From Bondarzewia mesenterica (lineage: Eukaryota; Basidiomycota; Agaricomycetes; Russulales; Bondarzewiaceae): DNA of 17,168 nucleotides. Of the stretch, positions 8,574 to 17,168 are shown piece after piece. Position 1 is the stretch's first letter. Each line of letters starts with the position of its first letter. A program made the position numbers and the translations under genes. The notes below the pieces were generated by a model. The model had not been told where the DNA came from. It worked only from the letters and a program-made list of their open reading frames with translations, and ran no database searches. Location: positions 1 through 17,168 of the forward strand of contig SGPL01000093.1 of the NCBI GenBank assembly GCA_004802705.1, written 5' to 3'.

Positions 8574-10601
8574 TCACGCAGCAGAACCTGTGCCCTCCAC
8601 ATCCAAGTCGTCTTCATCTCCCTCATCGTCTTCATCGAAATCCTCTTCTTCTTCCATCGCAGCCTCCGCTTCCGCCTGAAGTTGCGCAGCAGTGGCAGCA
8701 GTAGCAATTGCTTGCTCAATCATCTTTGTCTGCTCTTCCGAAAGGCCATATAGTAACAACGAAGACACAGAAGCTCCCGAAGTGCTTTCCGCTGGTGCAG
8801 ATTGGCCCTCACCTGGAGCAGTATACGTTTCCGAGGCGAGTTCCTCAGCAATGGCAGGTGCTGGGCCCGAAACAACCGGTTGCCCCACTTGACTCTGTGC
8901 GCGAGCAATGACGCTTGCAAGAGTCGCCTGACCACTAGCTGGATCGGCTGACGGATGAGGAATCAGTCGACCTGAGGGAGTTCCTAAACTGTGCGAGACA
9001 CGCTCCTGCAAAAGGCCGTGCAAACACAGGACGGCGGCTTGTGCCCCACGAAGAACATCGGGGTGGAGTTCGTATTCTTCAAGCATTGGATTGCCACCAG
9101 GAACTCCTACGAAGGCAGGTGCGATGAATTGGTGTGCAATGCCATTCCAAAGCCTTGCTCTTCTGCCTTCGCGTATTTCGTCCTCTCCACCATGCTTGTC
9201 CACCTCCACCTCCAATACTGCTGCATCTACGCAAGTTTCTCCCTTGCCTCGAGTGCGACTGCTGTTTTTATGTCGCTTGATCGCATCCCGTCGTGAAAAT
9301 ATCTTGTCACATCCTGCGCATTTCCATGCCAACTTATCGTGCAGCTTGGTGTGCCGCTTGAGATCGTGATTGCGTGCGAAGGATGCGGGACATTGATCGC
9401 AGCGGAATGGTCGGTCGATAGAGTGCACACGTTGATGTGCGCGAAGACCATATAACCGAGAAAACGTCTTGTGACATGATGGAACGAGACAGGGGTATAC
9501 TGCGGTGCCTATGTCACTGAGGGGTGAGATGGCACCGGGAGGAGCTCCTGGGGGTATCCATGGAGGTGGGGTATGAGGCGGCAAAGCAGAACCGTGTGAA
9601 TGCTGAGGAAGAACCGGGGGCGAAGGGCCGCCGATCTGTATGCCGCTAAGAACACCCAAGACTTGTATGAGGCCACCGATTTCTTGTAAGACGTTCATCT
9701 CTGGCCCTCCCCTGGCTGCAAAGGTTACGGCAAAAAGGAATACTTGATGTAGCTGAAGCTGTACAGACGATATGACGGTCGGATCGATGGGCTTGTCGGG
9801 AGATGAAATGGGATTGAGAGCATGAGCGATAATGCGGGATGCTTCATCGATTCGAGTATAGAGATCGTAATGGTTCTGGACGAACATAGGACGTTTGGAT
9901 GTGCGCCCCCCTGAGTCACCGTCATCTGGATCACACTCCTCTCGTTTGCGCTTGCCCTGTTCCAACTGTATGGAGGATGCATTGGAATGCCGCAAAGAGG
10001 AAAAGAGGGCATCTGATCTGGCGAGAGACACAAGAAGATGGCTGAGCCGCTTCGCAACGTTCTTGGTGACCGTTCCAGATGCGACTGTACGAGTCAAGAC
10101 GTCAAGTATATTCGCGCCATTGGAATCAGGAACGATGGCTGCGCTTAGAGTGGAACTAGCGAGGGGATCTTTAGAAGCAAAGGCAAGAACTGACTTCATT
10201 GTCATGATGGCTTCTCCGAGCTTCTTCTGAGGCTGCTGTAATGCATGATCATTGATGATAGCGTCAGGTGGATTAACAGCATGAGCATGCACTGGAAATG
10301 ATGCTCTCGCTGGGAATGACACTGACAGAGCAGTCGAGATACCTTCGTTTGACGTTGCCTGCGATACCGCTGCTGCCTGAAGCTGAGCCTTACTGATCTC
10401 AGCCCACAACTGATCGCCAAGCCGTCGAGCTATCTCTTCTGCTTCAGCATCAACATCATCGTCACCTTCTAGGTCGTCCTCTTCAAAGTCTTCCCCGTCC
10501 TCAACCCACTCCTCACCCTCTGCTGCGCTTTCAATTCTTCCTGCATCTTCATTCAAGGTGTTTGCGTTGCGAAGAAGACGATCAGTGGTATCCGACGACA
10601 T
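8574..10601 (-). CDS. Three-finger C2H2 transcription factor, 675 aa, acidic at both ends
   Basis: An uninterrupted ORF runs from ATG at 10601 to TAA at 8574-8576. The N terminus has a strongly acidic tract (residues about 28-57). A basic KRKR motif (217-220) may be a nuclear localisation signal. Residues about 243-325 look helical. Three tandem fingers follow: C371/C376/H389/H393 (CX4C type), C401/C404/H417/H421, and C428/C431/H444/C457, the last ending in Cys far downstream (RGKGETC). This arrangement, with RNHDLKRH in finger 2, FSRRDAIKRH in finger 3 and a terminal Cys, resembles the fungal Crz1/Prz1-type finger array. That is a family resemblance from memory, and I do not claim orthology or calcineurin control. 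The C terminus is again very acidic (about 645-672). It is presumably a nuclear DNA-binding activator. It is divergent from ORC1 and shares a 239-bp promoter. The absence of introns is notable beside its neighbours. Confidence 0.93.
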   Translation of the reverse strand: MSSDTTDRLLRNANTLNEDAGRIESAAEGEEWVEDGEDFEEDDLEGDDDVDAEAEEIARRLGDQLWAEISKAQLQAAAVSQATSNEGISTALSVSFPARASFPVHAHAVNPPDAIINDHALQQPQKKLGEAIMTMKSVLAFASKDPLASSTLSAAIVPDSNGANILDVLTRTVASGTVTKNVAKRLSHLLVSLARSDALFSSLRHSNASSIQLEQGKRKREECDPDDGDSGGRTSKRPMFVQNHYDLYTRIDEASRIIAHALNPISSPDKPIDPTVISSVQLQLHQVFLFAVTFAARGGPEMNVLQEIGGLIQVLGVLSGIQIGGPSPPVLPQHSHGSALPPHTPPPWIPPGAPPGAISPLSDIGTAVYPCLVPSCHKTFSRLYGLRAHQRVHSIDRPFRCDQCPASFARNHDLKRHTKLHDKLAWKCAGCDKIFSRRDAIKRHKNSSRTRGKGETCVDAAVLEVEVDKHGGEDEIREGRRARLWNGIAHQFIAPAFVGVPGGNPMLEEYELHPDVLRGAQAAVLCLHGLLQERVSHSLGTPSGRLIPHPSADPASGQATLASVIARAQSQVGQPVVSGPAPAIAEELASETYTAPGEGQSAPAESTSGASVSSLLLYGLSEEQTKMIEQAIATAATAAQLQAEAEAAMEEEEDFDEDDEGDEDDLDVEGTGSAA

Positions 10602-10770
10602 GAAGTGAGCGCTCCTGTGAAAAGGAACTTGGCGTTGGAAATGAGCAGACTAGAGCAGCAAGTATGTACTGTACTCGGCCGTACTCAGAGGGAAGCGGTT
10701 GCTTCAAATTGGAGCCAGATGTAGAATCTAGTAAATGTGCGTGATACGGCAGTACCGTGACACAGTGTGA

Positions 10771-10782
10771 CAGACGCGTCTG
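10771..10782. promoter_or_regulatory. MCB-like element 1 (CAGACGCGTCTG)
   Basis: A perfect 12-bp palindrome with the ACGCGT core at 10774-10779, 62 bp upstream of the ORC1 ATG. ACGCGT is the MluI cell-cycle box bound by MBF (Mbp1/Swi6, or Res/Cdc10) in fungi. Confidence 0.75.
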
Positions 10783-10800
10783 TGGCAGACTGCCTTGCTT

Positions 10801-10810
10801 GACGCGTCTG
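10801..10810. promoter_or_regulatory. MCB-like element 2 (GACGCGTCTG)
   Basis: Repeats the ten bases at 10773-10782 exactly, 28 bp further on, with the ACGCGT core at 10802-10807 and 31 bp before the ORC1 ATG. Paired MCBs are typical of strong MBF-regulated promoters. Confidence 0.75.
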
Positions 10811-10840
10811 AGTCGTACCACCATTCTATCAGAGTTCGAC

Positions 10841-13750
10841 ATGGCATCAGAGTCTCTACCACAAACTCCACGTCGATCCAGGCGCTTTCAACCCAATGAT
10901 TTTGTTAGCGCATCTGCTCTTGCTCTGCATTCAACTAGTACAGATGCCTGGACTTCTGCGCCAACGTATACCCGACCAATGACGCGTGAAGACATGACAC
11001 AAGAAGAAGAAGAAGAATTTGTAGACGACATTGATTCATATGAACTTGATTTTCATGGCCAATTTGTGCGAAACCGGAGAAGAAAGGAGGTTGTCTTGCG
11101 GACGTACGCGAAAAAGGCACCTCGGTCAAGGTTACAAGACGAGGGAAAGGGCGAGATCTTCGGAGTTGGAGATACCATCTTGGTGGCTACCACAATGAAA
11201 AGGCCAAGTGTTGGCGTCATTGTCGCTATGTGGAGCATCCGAGCCAAAGGAGAAACTGAAGGGCAATCCAGGATGAAGGTGAGAATACACTGGTTCATCA
11301 GACCAACGGAACTTCCCCAGACACGCGCCCGAAGAGATCACTTTGAGGTGCGTTTTCTCAATCATTTCAAGTTCTCGACACTATAAAAGGCGACGTTTCA
11401 CATTTTCATCACTTAACAGAATGAGATTTACTACTCTCTCGACCGCACATCATCCCTTAGCACTTTGGCGATCATATCTCATTGCACCATAACAGATAAA
11501 CCTGCATCGGATGCCAAAGTCAAAAGTGCCATGGCTTGGTCGGTGTCACCTTCCAAACGTCAGCGAACATCATACGGCGCTTCAGCTGAGCAAGGCGATG
11601 GTGAGGTTTTCTACTGTGGGCTAGCCATTGATTCATTTCGTGGAATATTCTACGGGCTGGATTGGATGCGACACCACCAACATGCATTGGCTATGGGGCC
11701 GGAGGCAGGTGGGATCGTGGAGTGGGGTATTGGAACATCGTGGAACATCCACGTCGAAACCCGGCAACGAACACCACGCGGCGGTGCTCTGCGTAAGATC
11801 GATGAAGTCGTCATCGAGGACAGCGGCGAAGAGTACAAGGCAGATGATGATGATGATGCCTCAAACAATGTGCTCTCGAAGACTACATCGCAAGAGTCTC
11901 CTTCTGAAGGGGTTGACAATGTCGCCCTCCCTGCCTTCCCACATACTCCTTCCAAGAAACGCAAGCGCATATGTGCAACACCTTCAAAACCTCGTGCTGC
12001 AACCACACCTCGCACGACGCCGCGGAAACGCATGCGCGTTGTTGTGGAGCCGACTCCACATTCGAAGGCAGCCTTGCGTGCGCGCGCGCGCAAGCTCGAA
12101 GCCCCTGCTGTGCGCATCCCAGCGCCCGAGCTCGTGGAGAATATCAAATGCCTGCCGAACGATCCTTGGCTTCGTGCAATGCACATTTTACACGTGGCTG
12201 CCCGTCCAGAAGCGCTGCCATGCCGTGACGAGGAGTATCAGCGAGTGATGCGTGCCGTAGAGGAATTGCTCGAGGAAGGCAGTGGAGGCTGCGTTTGTAC
12301 GTCACCAGTGTTTTCTCGTGATGCGGCCTGATAATAATTCAATCAACCGTGTTCAGACATCTCAGGCGTTCCGGGAACAGGAAAGACAGCAACTGTTCAC
12401 GCCGTCGTGAGGCAGCTCAAGCGAATGGCTGAGCAAAATGTGAGCATAGATTCTCTTTATCAATCTGCTTGATTCACGAGAAGTCATGTAGGAAGCCAAT
12501 CCATTCTCATACGTGGAGATTAACGGTCTCAGAATACCGGAACCATCTGCAGCATATAGCCTGCTGTGGGAGGCTGTATCTGGCCATGACACCACGGAAG
12601 AGGGCCACCTCAAGATCAGCTCTAAGGAGGCGCTTAAGAACCTCACAAGGCACTTTAGTTCGGGCGGCAGAATGGGACCAAGAGGGCATGCATGGTGTGT
12701 TTGGCTCTGCTGTGCCCGGCTGATTCATGCTAATGTATGTCTACCCGATCAGCGTTGTACTGATGGACGAACTTGATCAATTGATGACCACCAAACAAGA
12801 CGTTGTGTACAATTTCTTTAATTGGCCAACACTTGTCGGCTCTAAGCTGGTGGTTCTTGCTGTTGCTAATACGATGGATCTGCCCGAACGAGTTATGTCA
12901 GGAAGAGTCAGGAGTAGGCTAGGTGAGTTTGGGCAGAATCGCAACCTTTCCGGTGTTTCCCTAAATCATTCTTTCCTATGCAGGGATGATCCGAATAAAT
13001 TTTCAACCCTATACTACACCGCAGCTGGAAAAAATTGTTCATTCACGGCTGGAAAGTTCTAAAGAAGGATTACAGGGTGAATCGCTCCATGTTATTTCTC
13101 ATGATGGAGTCAAATTTGCTGCCATGAAAGTGTCAAGCATCAGTGGCGACGCGAGACGTGTCTTGGATATATGCAGGTGTGCGCAAAACCATTCTTATTA
13201 TTTTTTTTTCTGGTTTTGAATGCTCTTCTTTCATTCCTGATTGTAGGCGTACAGTAGAACTTGTACGTCCTCTGAAGCGCGCTGCGCGGACCGAGGACGT
13301 GAAAGAAGTAATCAAAGTGATGCAGAACAGTCCGACTGCTGCGTACCTACGGGATTGCAGTTTTCATGAGCGACTGATGCTCGCGGCACTACTGAAGTGC
13401 ATGAAAAGAGAGGGGATTGAGGAAATTAAATGGAGCGACGTACGTATCATCATCATAACCGTTTGTTACCATCCTAAGACGTGATGCAGGTACAGCACCA
13501 GCATTGCATGTATCAAGCGGGGCTCGCAGGTGATAACGATTCAACACGGAATCCCACGCCGGGTGAACTGACTTACGTGCTGGATTCACTCCTTGCATCC
13601 CGTGCCTTGCTTATGGAGGATGGCGCTGCGGCATCAAAGAAGCCCGATGGCGAGAGAAAAGTAATCCTTAACCTTGAGCAAGGAGAGGTGGAGCGTGTTT
13701 TGGGTGAGGTAGGAGGGCAATTATGGAAAAACGCGCTGAGTGTTTCCTGA
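10841..13750 (+). CDS. ORC1: Origin recognition complex subunit 1 (Orc1), eight exons, 828 aa
   Basis: ATPase subunit of ORC, which marks replication origins and loads MCM helicase with Cdc6 and Cdt1 in the nucleus. Exons: 10841-11347, 11420-12296, 12357-12439, 12492-12694, 12753-12922, 12984-13176, 13247-13439, 13490-13750. Every intron (50-72 nt) has GT..AG ends and every phase matches, totalling 829 codons. The N-terminal BAH domain spans about 106-295 ([16 protein letters not shown], then NEIYYSLD). Residues 300-400 are a charged disordered linker (DDDDD, SKKRKR, TPRKRMR). The AAA+ core has Walker A GVPGTGKT (465-472), Walker B VVLMDELD (558-565), sensor 1 Asn596 (VLAVANTMD) and sensor 2 region [10 protein letters not shown] (668-677). 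A winged-helix-like C terminus follows. No catalytic residue is missing. ATG is preceded by two MCB boxes, implying G1/S expression. Confidence 0.97.
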
Positions 13751-13861
13751 TCGTGCGCAAGATTATGCAATGTACTTATCAGATGTGATTTGAATCCGTG
13801 CTCTACTCTATCCTGATTTTGGAAGTAATTGAAGTGTGATGTCCATCTGGTGATGGCTGGC

Positions 13862-13897
13862 AATGTATATGGATACCATCAAATATATCCATACATT
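13862..13897. repeat. Inverted repeat / hairpin downstream of ORC1
   Basis: AATGTATATGGATA (13862-13875) and TATCCATACATT (13886-13897) are complementary over 12 bp with a 2-nt AT bulge and a 10-nt loop. It lies 111 bp after the ORC1 stop. It could sit in the 3' end-processing region or be a small element relic; nothing distinguishes these. Confidence 0.6.
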
Positions 13898-14102
13898 ATG
13901 ATCGTTGTAAGCTCCCCCGATGGAGTGTTATGGGATTATGCTAATATACTTACATTCACAGATCCCCAGCGCTCGCTTGAATGTGAGGCAGAATTTAGGT
14001 AAGGAAAGTCTTGCACTTAGGACTCGACGAAGAGCACGGAGACGGCTCTCATGCACAGCTAATTACAAGGCAAGGCCACGAGTGTCAGGTGTCTGTACTT
14101 GA
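13898..14102 (+). CDS. Possible small spliced ORF (49 aa, Arg-rich)
   Basis: ATG-ATC-GTT at 13898-13906 is followed by a textbook-looking 55-nt intron at 13907-13961 (GTAAGC ... GCTAAT ... CATTCACAG). The frame then continues to TGA at 14100-14102, giving IPSARLNVRQNL and a very basic run RTRRRARRRL. The intron signals are good, but the product is unrecognised, and a further GTAAGG donor at 13998 suggests alternative splicing or a non-coding transcript. I keep it only because the splice signals are clear. Confidence 0.2.
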
Positions 14103-14565
14103 AAAGGCAAGTGTTGTCATCATGTAGAACCAAGCTTATTGAGCTCCTACTTCTTGCGGGCGCGGCACTTCTGTAAAGGTGAGTGTTTGTGCGGTATATT
14201 GAATGTACACCATGATACGAACCCGATAAGCAAGGTCGATGTCGCATGACGAGTCTCAGTCAGGACACACTGCGTATACGATAATACGGGTGACCCATTT
14301 ACGGTCGGTGCAAACCTCAAACTCTATCAGTTGATAGTGAAGCGCGGCCATGCCAACTGGGGCTCGCAGATGCGGACCAAAAATCAGGGGATAGAACGGG
14401 CCCTTCTGAATCTCAATAACTCACTCAGCATGGTTTTCCATGCGTTCAATCCTTTACGTCAGACTATGAAACTCAAGGCCGCTCAGGCCCGGGCACAGCG
14501 CTTGTTCGAAAGCATAAAACGCATCCGCTCGCTCCAAATTAGCTCTTCGGCTTTTTTCCTCCGAC
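14103..14565. other. Promoter side of the knuckle-protein gene, no gene seen
   Basis: An ORF at 14331-14615 overlaps the next gene's start in another frame and looks accidental. The last 40 bases are pyrimidine-rich (GGCTTTTTTCCTCCGAC before ATG), as is common in front of mushroom genes. No RNA gene or repeat was recognised. Confidence 0.5.
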
Positions 14566-16241
14566 ATGAGCGACTACCCTCCCAACTGGACGTATTCCTA
14601 CAATGGCTCGACTAGTATGCCTTACCCCGACGCGCCTCAAGGTGAGAAAATGCGTCTCTTCTGCGAATGCCAGGCTGACGGCTTCGAACAACGAAGATTC
14701 ATATGCCGGAAGCCCGTCCGGCACGCATCAGCCTCAGAACCACGGGGGCNTGGATNNCTCGAACGTTTGCACNNGGCAGCCTCAGAACCACGGGGGCTTG
14801 GCTAGCCAAACGTTTGCACACACCTCCACTCATATGTATGGTGAGTGTTCTTGAATGCTAAAAAATCGAGTATGCATCATATCCCGCCTAGATCACCAAG
14901 AGCAGTCCCGTCCCTTTTCGACTTCCCGCTCCCAGGAACCTGCATATTCTGAAAATTACGGAGGAATAGCCTCTAATCCTTTATCTCAGCCATACGGACA
15001 CTCTGAGCAATCTTCCCCTACACAGATAACTCAGCCACACGATGCAACATATCAAGTACGATAGACAATTAATCAAATATCACCGTGACGTTGACTTGTG
15101 TACACAGATGTCCCCTACCTCTTCTGCCCGAGCACATGGGGAGTTGTTATCTTACTCGACGACGAGGACAGATCATCGTCGCCACCCTATTTCTTCAGCA
15201 CAGTCTCATGCACCTAATGACCGCAGGCAGCCACCTTCCAGCCTAAGACCACAGGCGACACACCAACAGTCGACGTACCGTCATCCTCCTAGTGCGACGA
15301 CATCACAGTTGCATGCGCCTTCATATGTCAATCAGGCGGTATGTATACGCAAAGCTGTTATACACTCACTGTTCAGTCTAACATATATACGACTCCGTCC
15401 CCCTTTCTTAAATATGCAGGATTGGAATCAGGAGGCTCCAACCCAAAATATAGAGTATCGCATGAATCGAGATCCAAGACTTTCAAGTACCAGCGGCCCT
15501 TCCCGAAGTGTTAGCACGAATGCCTATCAATACCAAGGCAGGCATCGCCATACTCAACGAGATTCTGGACAACCTGTGCCTGCATCATCACATCGTACGA
15601 ATGTGGAGTATTCATCGCCTAATCAGACCGACTGTGAGGGAGACGAGTTGAGAATTTGAATGATATCGAGGCTCAACAGTTTTCTAGATGCTTCTCAACA
15701 GCCAATGGCTATTTCCCATAGCCAGAACACTGCCTGGCTGGGCGCACAGTCAACTCTGACTCACGGAAATCCCGCCGCAGGAAACCTTCAGCATGTCGAT
15801 AGCAATGAAGCAACCACGACACGTGTTCGGCCTAGGCATCCGACTCACTATGGTAACGCAGGTGTGCGGGTCTGGGCTTTAAACACTGCACATGACATGC
15901 TAAGGTGTACTTGCCATCTATAGTGACACCGAGCGCCAGTGCCAACGGTCAGAGACCGCCCTGTCGCATGCCTGGCTGCACCTATCCAGCATACATTGAC
16001 GCTAGCACTGGCGAGCAGAATGAATACTGTGGAGATTCTCACTCCCTGTATGTAACCATTTTTGAAGACAATTCGGCGGCGAAACTTCTGAATTTATATG
16101 CATGCATACAGCGAGGACATGGTGGCACGCAACTTGCTTCGGTGCGTAGTATGTCGCAGCAAGCCTGCGCGTCGAGGCGAACAGGTCTGCGGGGCCTATT
16201 GCAGGAACGCCGCGCGAGGTCAGCAGCAATGGAACAACTAG
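14566..16241 (+). CDS. Paired cysteine-knuckle protein with low-complexity N terminus, PARP domain absent (415 aa)
   Basis: Exons: 14566-14641, 14697-14840, 14892-15055, 15108-15338, 15420-15633, 15688-15852 (or to 15861, adding three codons), 15924-16047, 16112-16241. Introns are 51-81 nt with GT..AG ends; all phases agree and the sum is 416 codons including TAG. Residues 1 to about 335 are Ser/Gln/Pro/His-rich and disordered, starting MSDYPPNWTYSYNGS. The C-terminal part has knuckle 1 CRMPGCTYPAYIDASTG..EYCGDSH and knuckle 2 CVVCRSKPARRG..VCGAYC, probably zinc-binding. In Agaricomycete proteins I know, such a pair precedes a PARP-like catalytic domain. Here a stop follows within 13 codons and no PARP motif appears downstream, so this is either a shorter relative or a truncated gene. 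Exon 2 contains five unresolved bases. Function is unknown. Confidence 0.8.
14729..14819 (+). repeat. 48-bp direct repeat in exon 2 containing N bases
   Basis: CAGCCTCAGAACCACGGGGG starts at 14729 and again at 14777, and both copies end in ACGTTTGCAC. Copy 1 is 44 nt from CAG to GCAC and copy 2 is 43 nt, and Ns at 14750, 14756-14757 and 14773-14774 fall in copy 1 or at the junction. The repeat encodes QPQNHGG twice in frame. The one-base length difference lies among the unresolved bases, so the frame in the middle is not certain. Confidence 0.85.
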
Positions 16242-17168
16242 ATCCTTGGAATTGCACACGTTTTCTCTCATCCGTTTTCATGCCTTTCTTGGGCTTGAGT
16301 TTCTATGGCAGATTGCGCCTAATTGGAGACTCACCTCTTTTTCTCGTCCCTTAGTGCCTCTTAGTGCCCATTAAGCTATACGCCTTGTCCTTTTGACAAA
16401 CATCCCAATTATTGATACATGCATATGCGTATCTTCGACTGCAGCTTAAAGCAATTACAGGTCGCTTTTTGTCAGATTTGGCGTTGAATGCATGGAATGG
16501 CTTATCTATGAATTGTATATGGCCCATTAGGACAGACGGTGTATGTAAGCACACCATCCTGGACATAAAATTTGAGATAATTGAGGAAACAACAATTGCT
16601 AGGCCCATCAGCGCAGCCGATTGTATTTCCAAATGTTTGTGAGGGCTCCTGACTGCTCGGCAACCGTGTCGGCTAAGCCAATGCTATCAGACGCCAACAG
16701 GATTCAAAGCTACGCCGATCGGGAGGCGTCATACCAATGATACTGTATGAGCAGCTCCCCGCTGGCTGCCACTGGAATATAGCCGACCTGGAGTGGAGTG
16801 GATATTGGCAGGATCGGAAAAATTCGGCAATAGCAGGCGCTTGAGACCGCTCGGTGTGTATGAAATCCGTGTCAGCGAGTCATGGCAGGTGAGCAAGATT
16901 AAGCGCTGTGGATGTAGGGGCGTAGAGCGCAAGGGGTGGGACGTCAAGGCACATGCCGGTATGACACGATAGTGAGGCCCGCTGCAAGGTGCTCTAGTCA
17001 TAATTGGAAGCAAAGCTATCTTCTGAACACGCTTTGAGATCGTGTTTGTGAGCGTGGGATGGAAAAAAAAATGTCAATGAGCTGCTAGGGCAGTGCAAGT
17101 CATACACATCGAGCGCTCTGAAGTCCGGATTAGATAGGTTTAGAGCGGGTCGCAGTCANTNGNGANNC
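16242..17168. other. Right edge, no gene supported
   Basis: Acceptor-like strings occur (GACTCACCTCTTTTTCTCGTCCCTTAG ends near 16351), but the frames after them close within about 15 codons and show no PARP motif. A minus-strand open frame at 16729-17013 (pieces such as HDSLTRISYTPSGLKRLLLP) and a plus-strand one across about 16825-16890 ending at a CAG/GTGAGC donor-like site both look mildly coding. They overlap and cannot both be real, and neither is recognised. The final ten bases contain several Ns. Confidence 0.4.

Larger units (their letters stand above)
10602..10840. promoter_or_regulatory. Bidirectional promoter between the C2H2 factor and ORC1
   Basis: These 239 bp separate two divergent start codons and must hold both promoters. 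They contain two GACGCGTCTG elements near the ORC1 side and no clear TATA box. Placement suggests ORC1 is driven in a cell-cycle-dependent way; the zinc-finger gene could share that control. Confidence 0.8.

Noticed and set aside
11379..11392. Perfect TATA-like CTATAAAAGG within the first ORC1 intron
   Set aside because: It lies inside a 72-nt intron whose splicing is confirmed by BAH-domain continuity; no start codon or transcript unit that it would serve is evident.
11650..12186. 178-codon minus-strand ORF opposite ORC1 exon 2
   Set aside because: It is antisense to a firmly identified ORC1 exon and is a by-product of that exon's codon usage.
14147..14170. Minus-strand KCRARKK-stop tail resembling the end of ribosomal protein eL41
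   Set aside because: No upstream segment with the conserved WRKKR-type core is present and the acceptor's branch-like site is too close, so it is probably chance.
14205..14225. GGGTTCGTATC on the minus strand, tRNA B-box-like
   Set aside because: No matching A box or cloverleaf could be folded around it.
15657..15659. In-frame TGA as stop-codon readthrough or a pseudogene mark
   Set aside because: A phase-compatible 54-nt intron with normal donor, branch and acceptor removes it.
1..17168. CRISPR arrays, transposase or integrase genes, reverse transcriptase and terminal repeats
   Set aside because: None was seen on either strand; the gene architecture is eukaryotic and no mobile-element protein motif was found.

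Overview
The window looks like nuclear DNA of a filamentous basidiomycete (Agaricomycetes). Genes are interrupted by many small introns (about 39-81 nt) with GT..AG ends and CTRAY-like branch sites. There is an F-box/LRR protein of the expanded mushroom type, two serine/proline-rich C2H2 zinc-finger proteins, a fungal-type ORC1, and a protein with paired cysteine knuckles of a kind I associate with mushroom PARP-like proteins. I cannot name the species. Unresolved bases at 14750-14774 and at the right edge (17159-17167), together with two possible one-base frame breaks, suggest a draft-quality assembly.

Layout, left to right. 1-1272: mostly unassigned, with two exon-like minus-strand segments (20-133, 670-921). 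1273-2775 (+): an F-box protein whose reading frame is broken twice, by tiny introns or by mutation. 2776-4327: an unassigned stretch followed by a weak minus-strand multi-exon candidate (3097-4080). 4328-5857 (-): a C2H2 zinc-finger protein of about 460 residues with a 59-nt first intron and an unresolved internal join. 5992-6526 (-): a phase-consistent three-exon gene of unknown function (137 aa). 6607-7454 (+): scattered exon-like pieces. 7455-8573: no gene seen.

8574-10601 (-) is an intact single-exon 675-aa three-finger C2H2 regulator with acidic tracts at both ends. It is divergent from ORC1 (10841-13750, +, eight exons, 828 aa, BAH domain followed by an ORC/Cdc6-type AAA+ ATPase and C-terminal winged-helix region). 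The 239-bp shared promoter holds two copies of GACGCGTCTG, each with an ACGCGT MluI cell-cycle box core close to the ORC1 start. This is the expected signature of G1/S transcription, and ORC1 itself carries a cluster of CDK consensus sites beside a basic tract.

Downstream of ORC1 are a 12-bp hairpin, a doubtful small spliced ORF, and an eight-exon gene (14566-16241, +). That gene encodes a 415-aa low-complexity Ser/Gln/Pro-rich protein ending in two cysteine knuckles, without the PARP catalytic domain I would expect in a full-length relative. The last 0.9 kb shows no gene that can be supported.

The strongest assignments are ORC1, the 675-aa zinc-finger protein and the knuckle protein. No mobile element, CRISPR array, rRNA or tRNA was recognised. 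I did not find a clearly new multi-gene system. The best leads are the MCB-bearing bidirectional ORC1 promoter, the PARP-less knuckle protein, and the unidentified three-exon gene.
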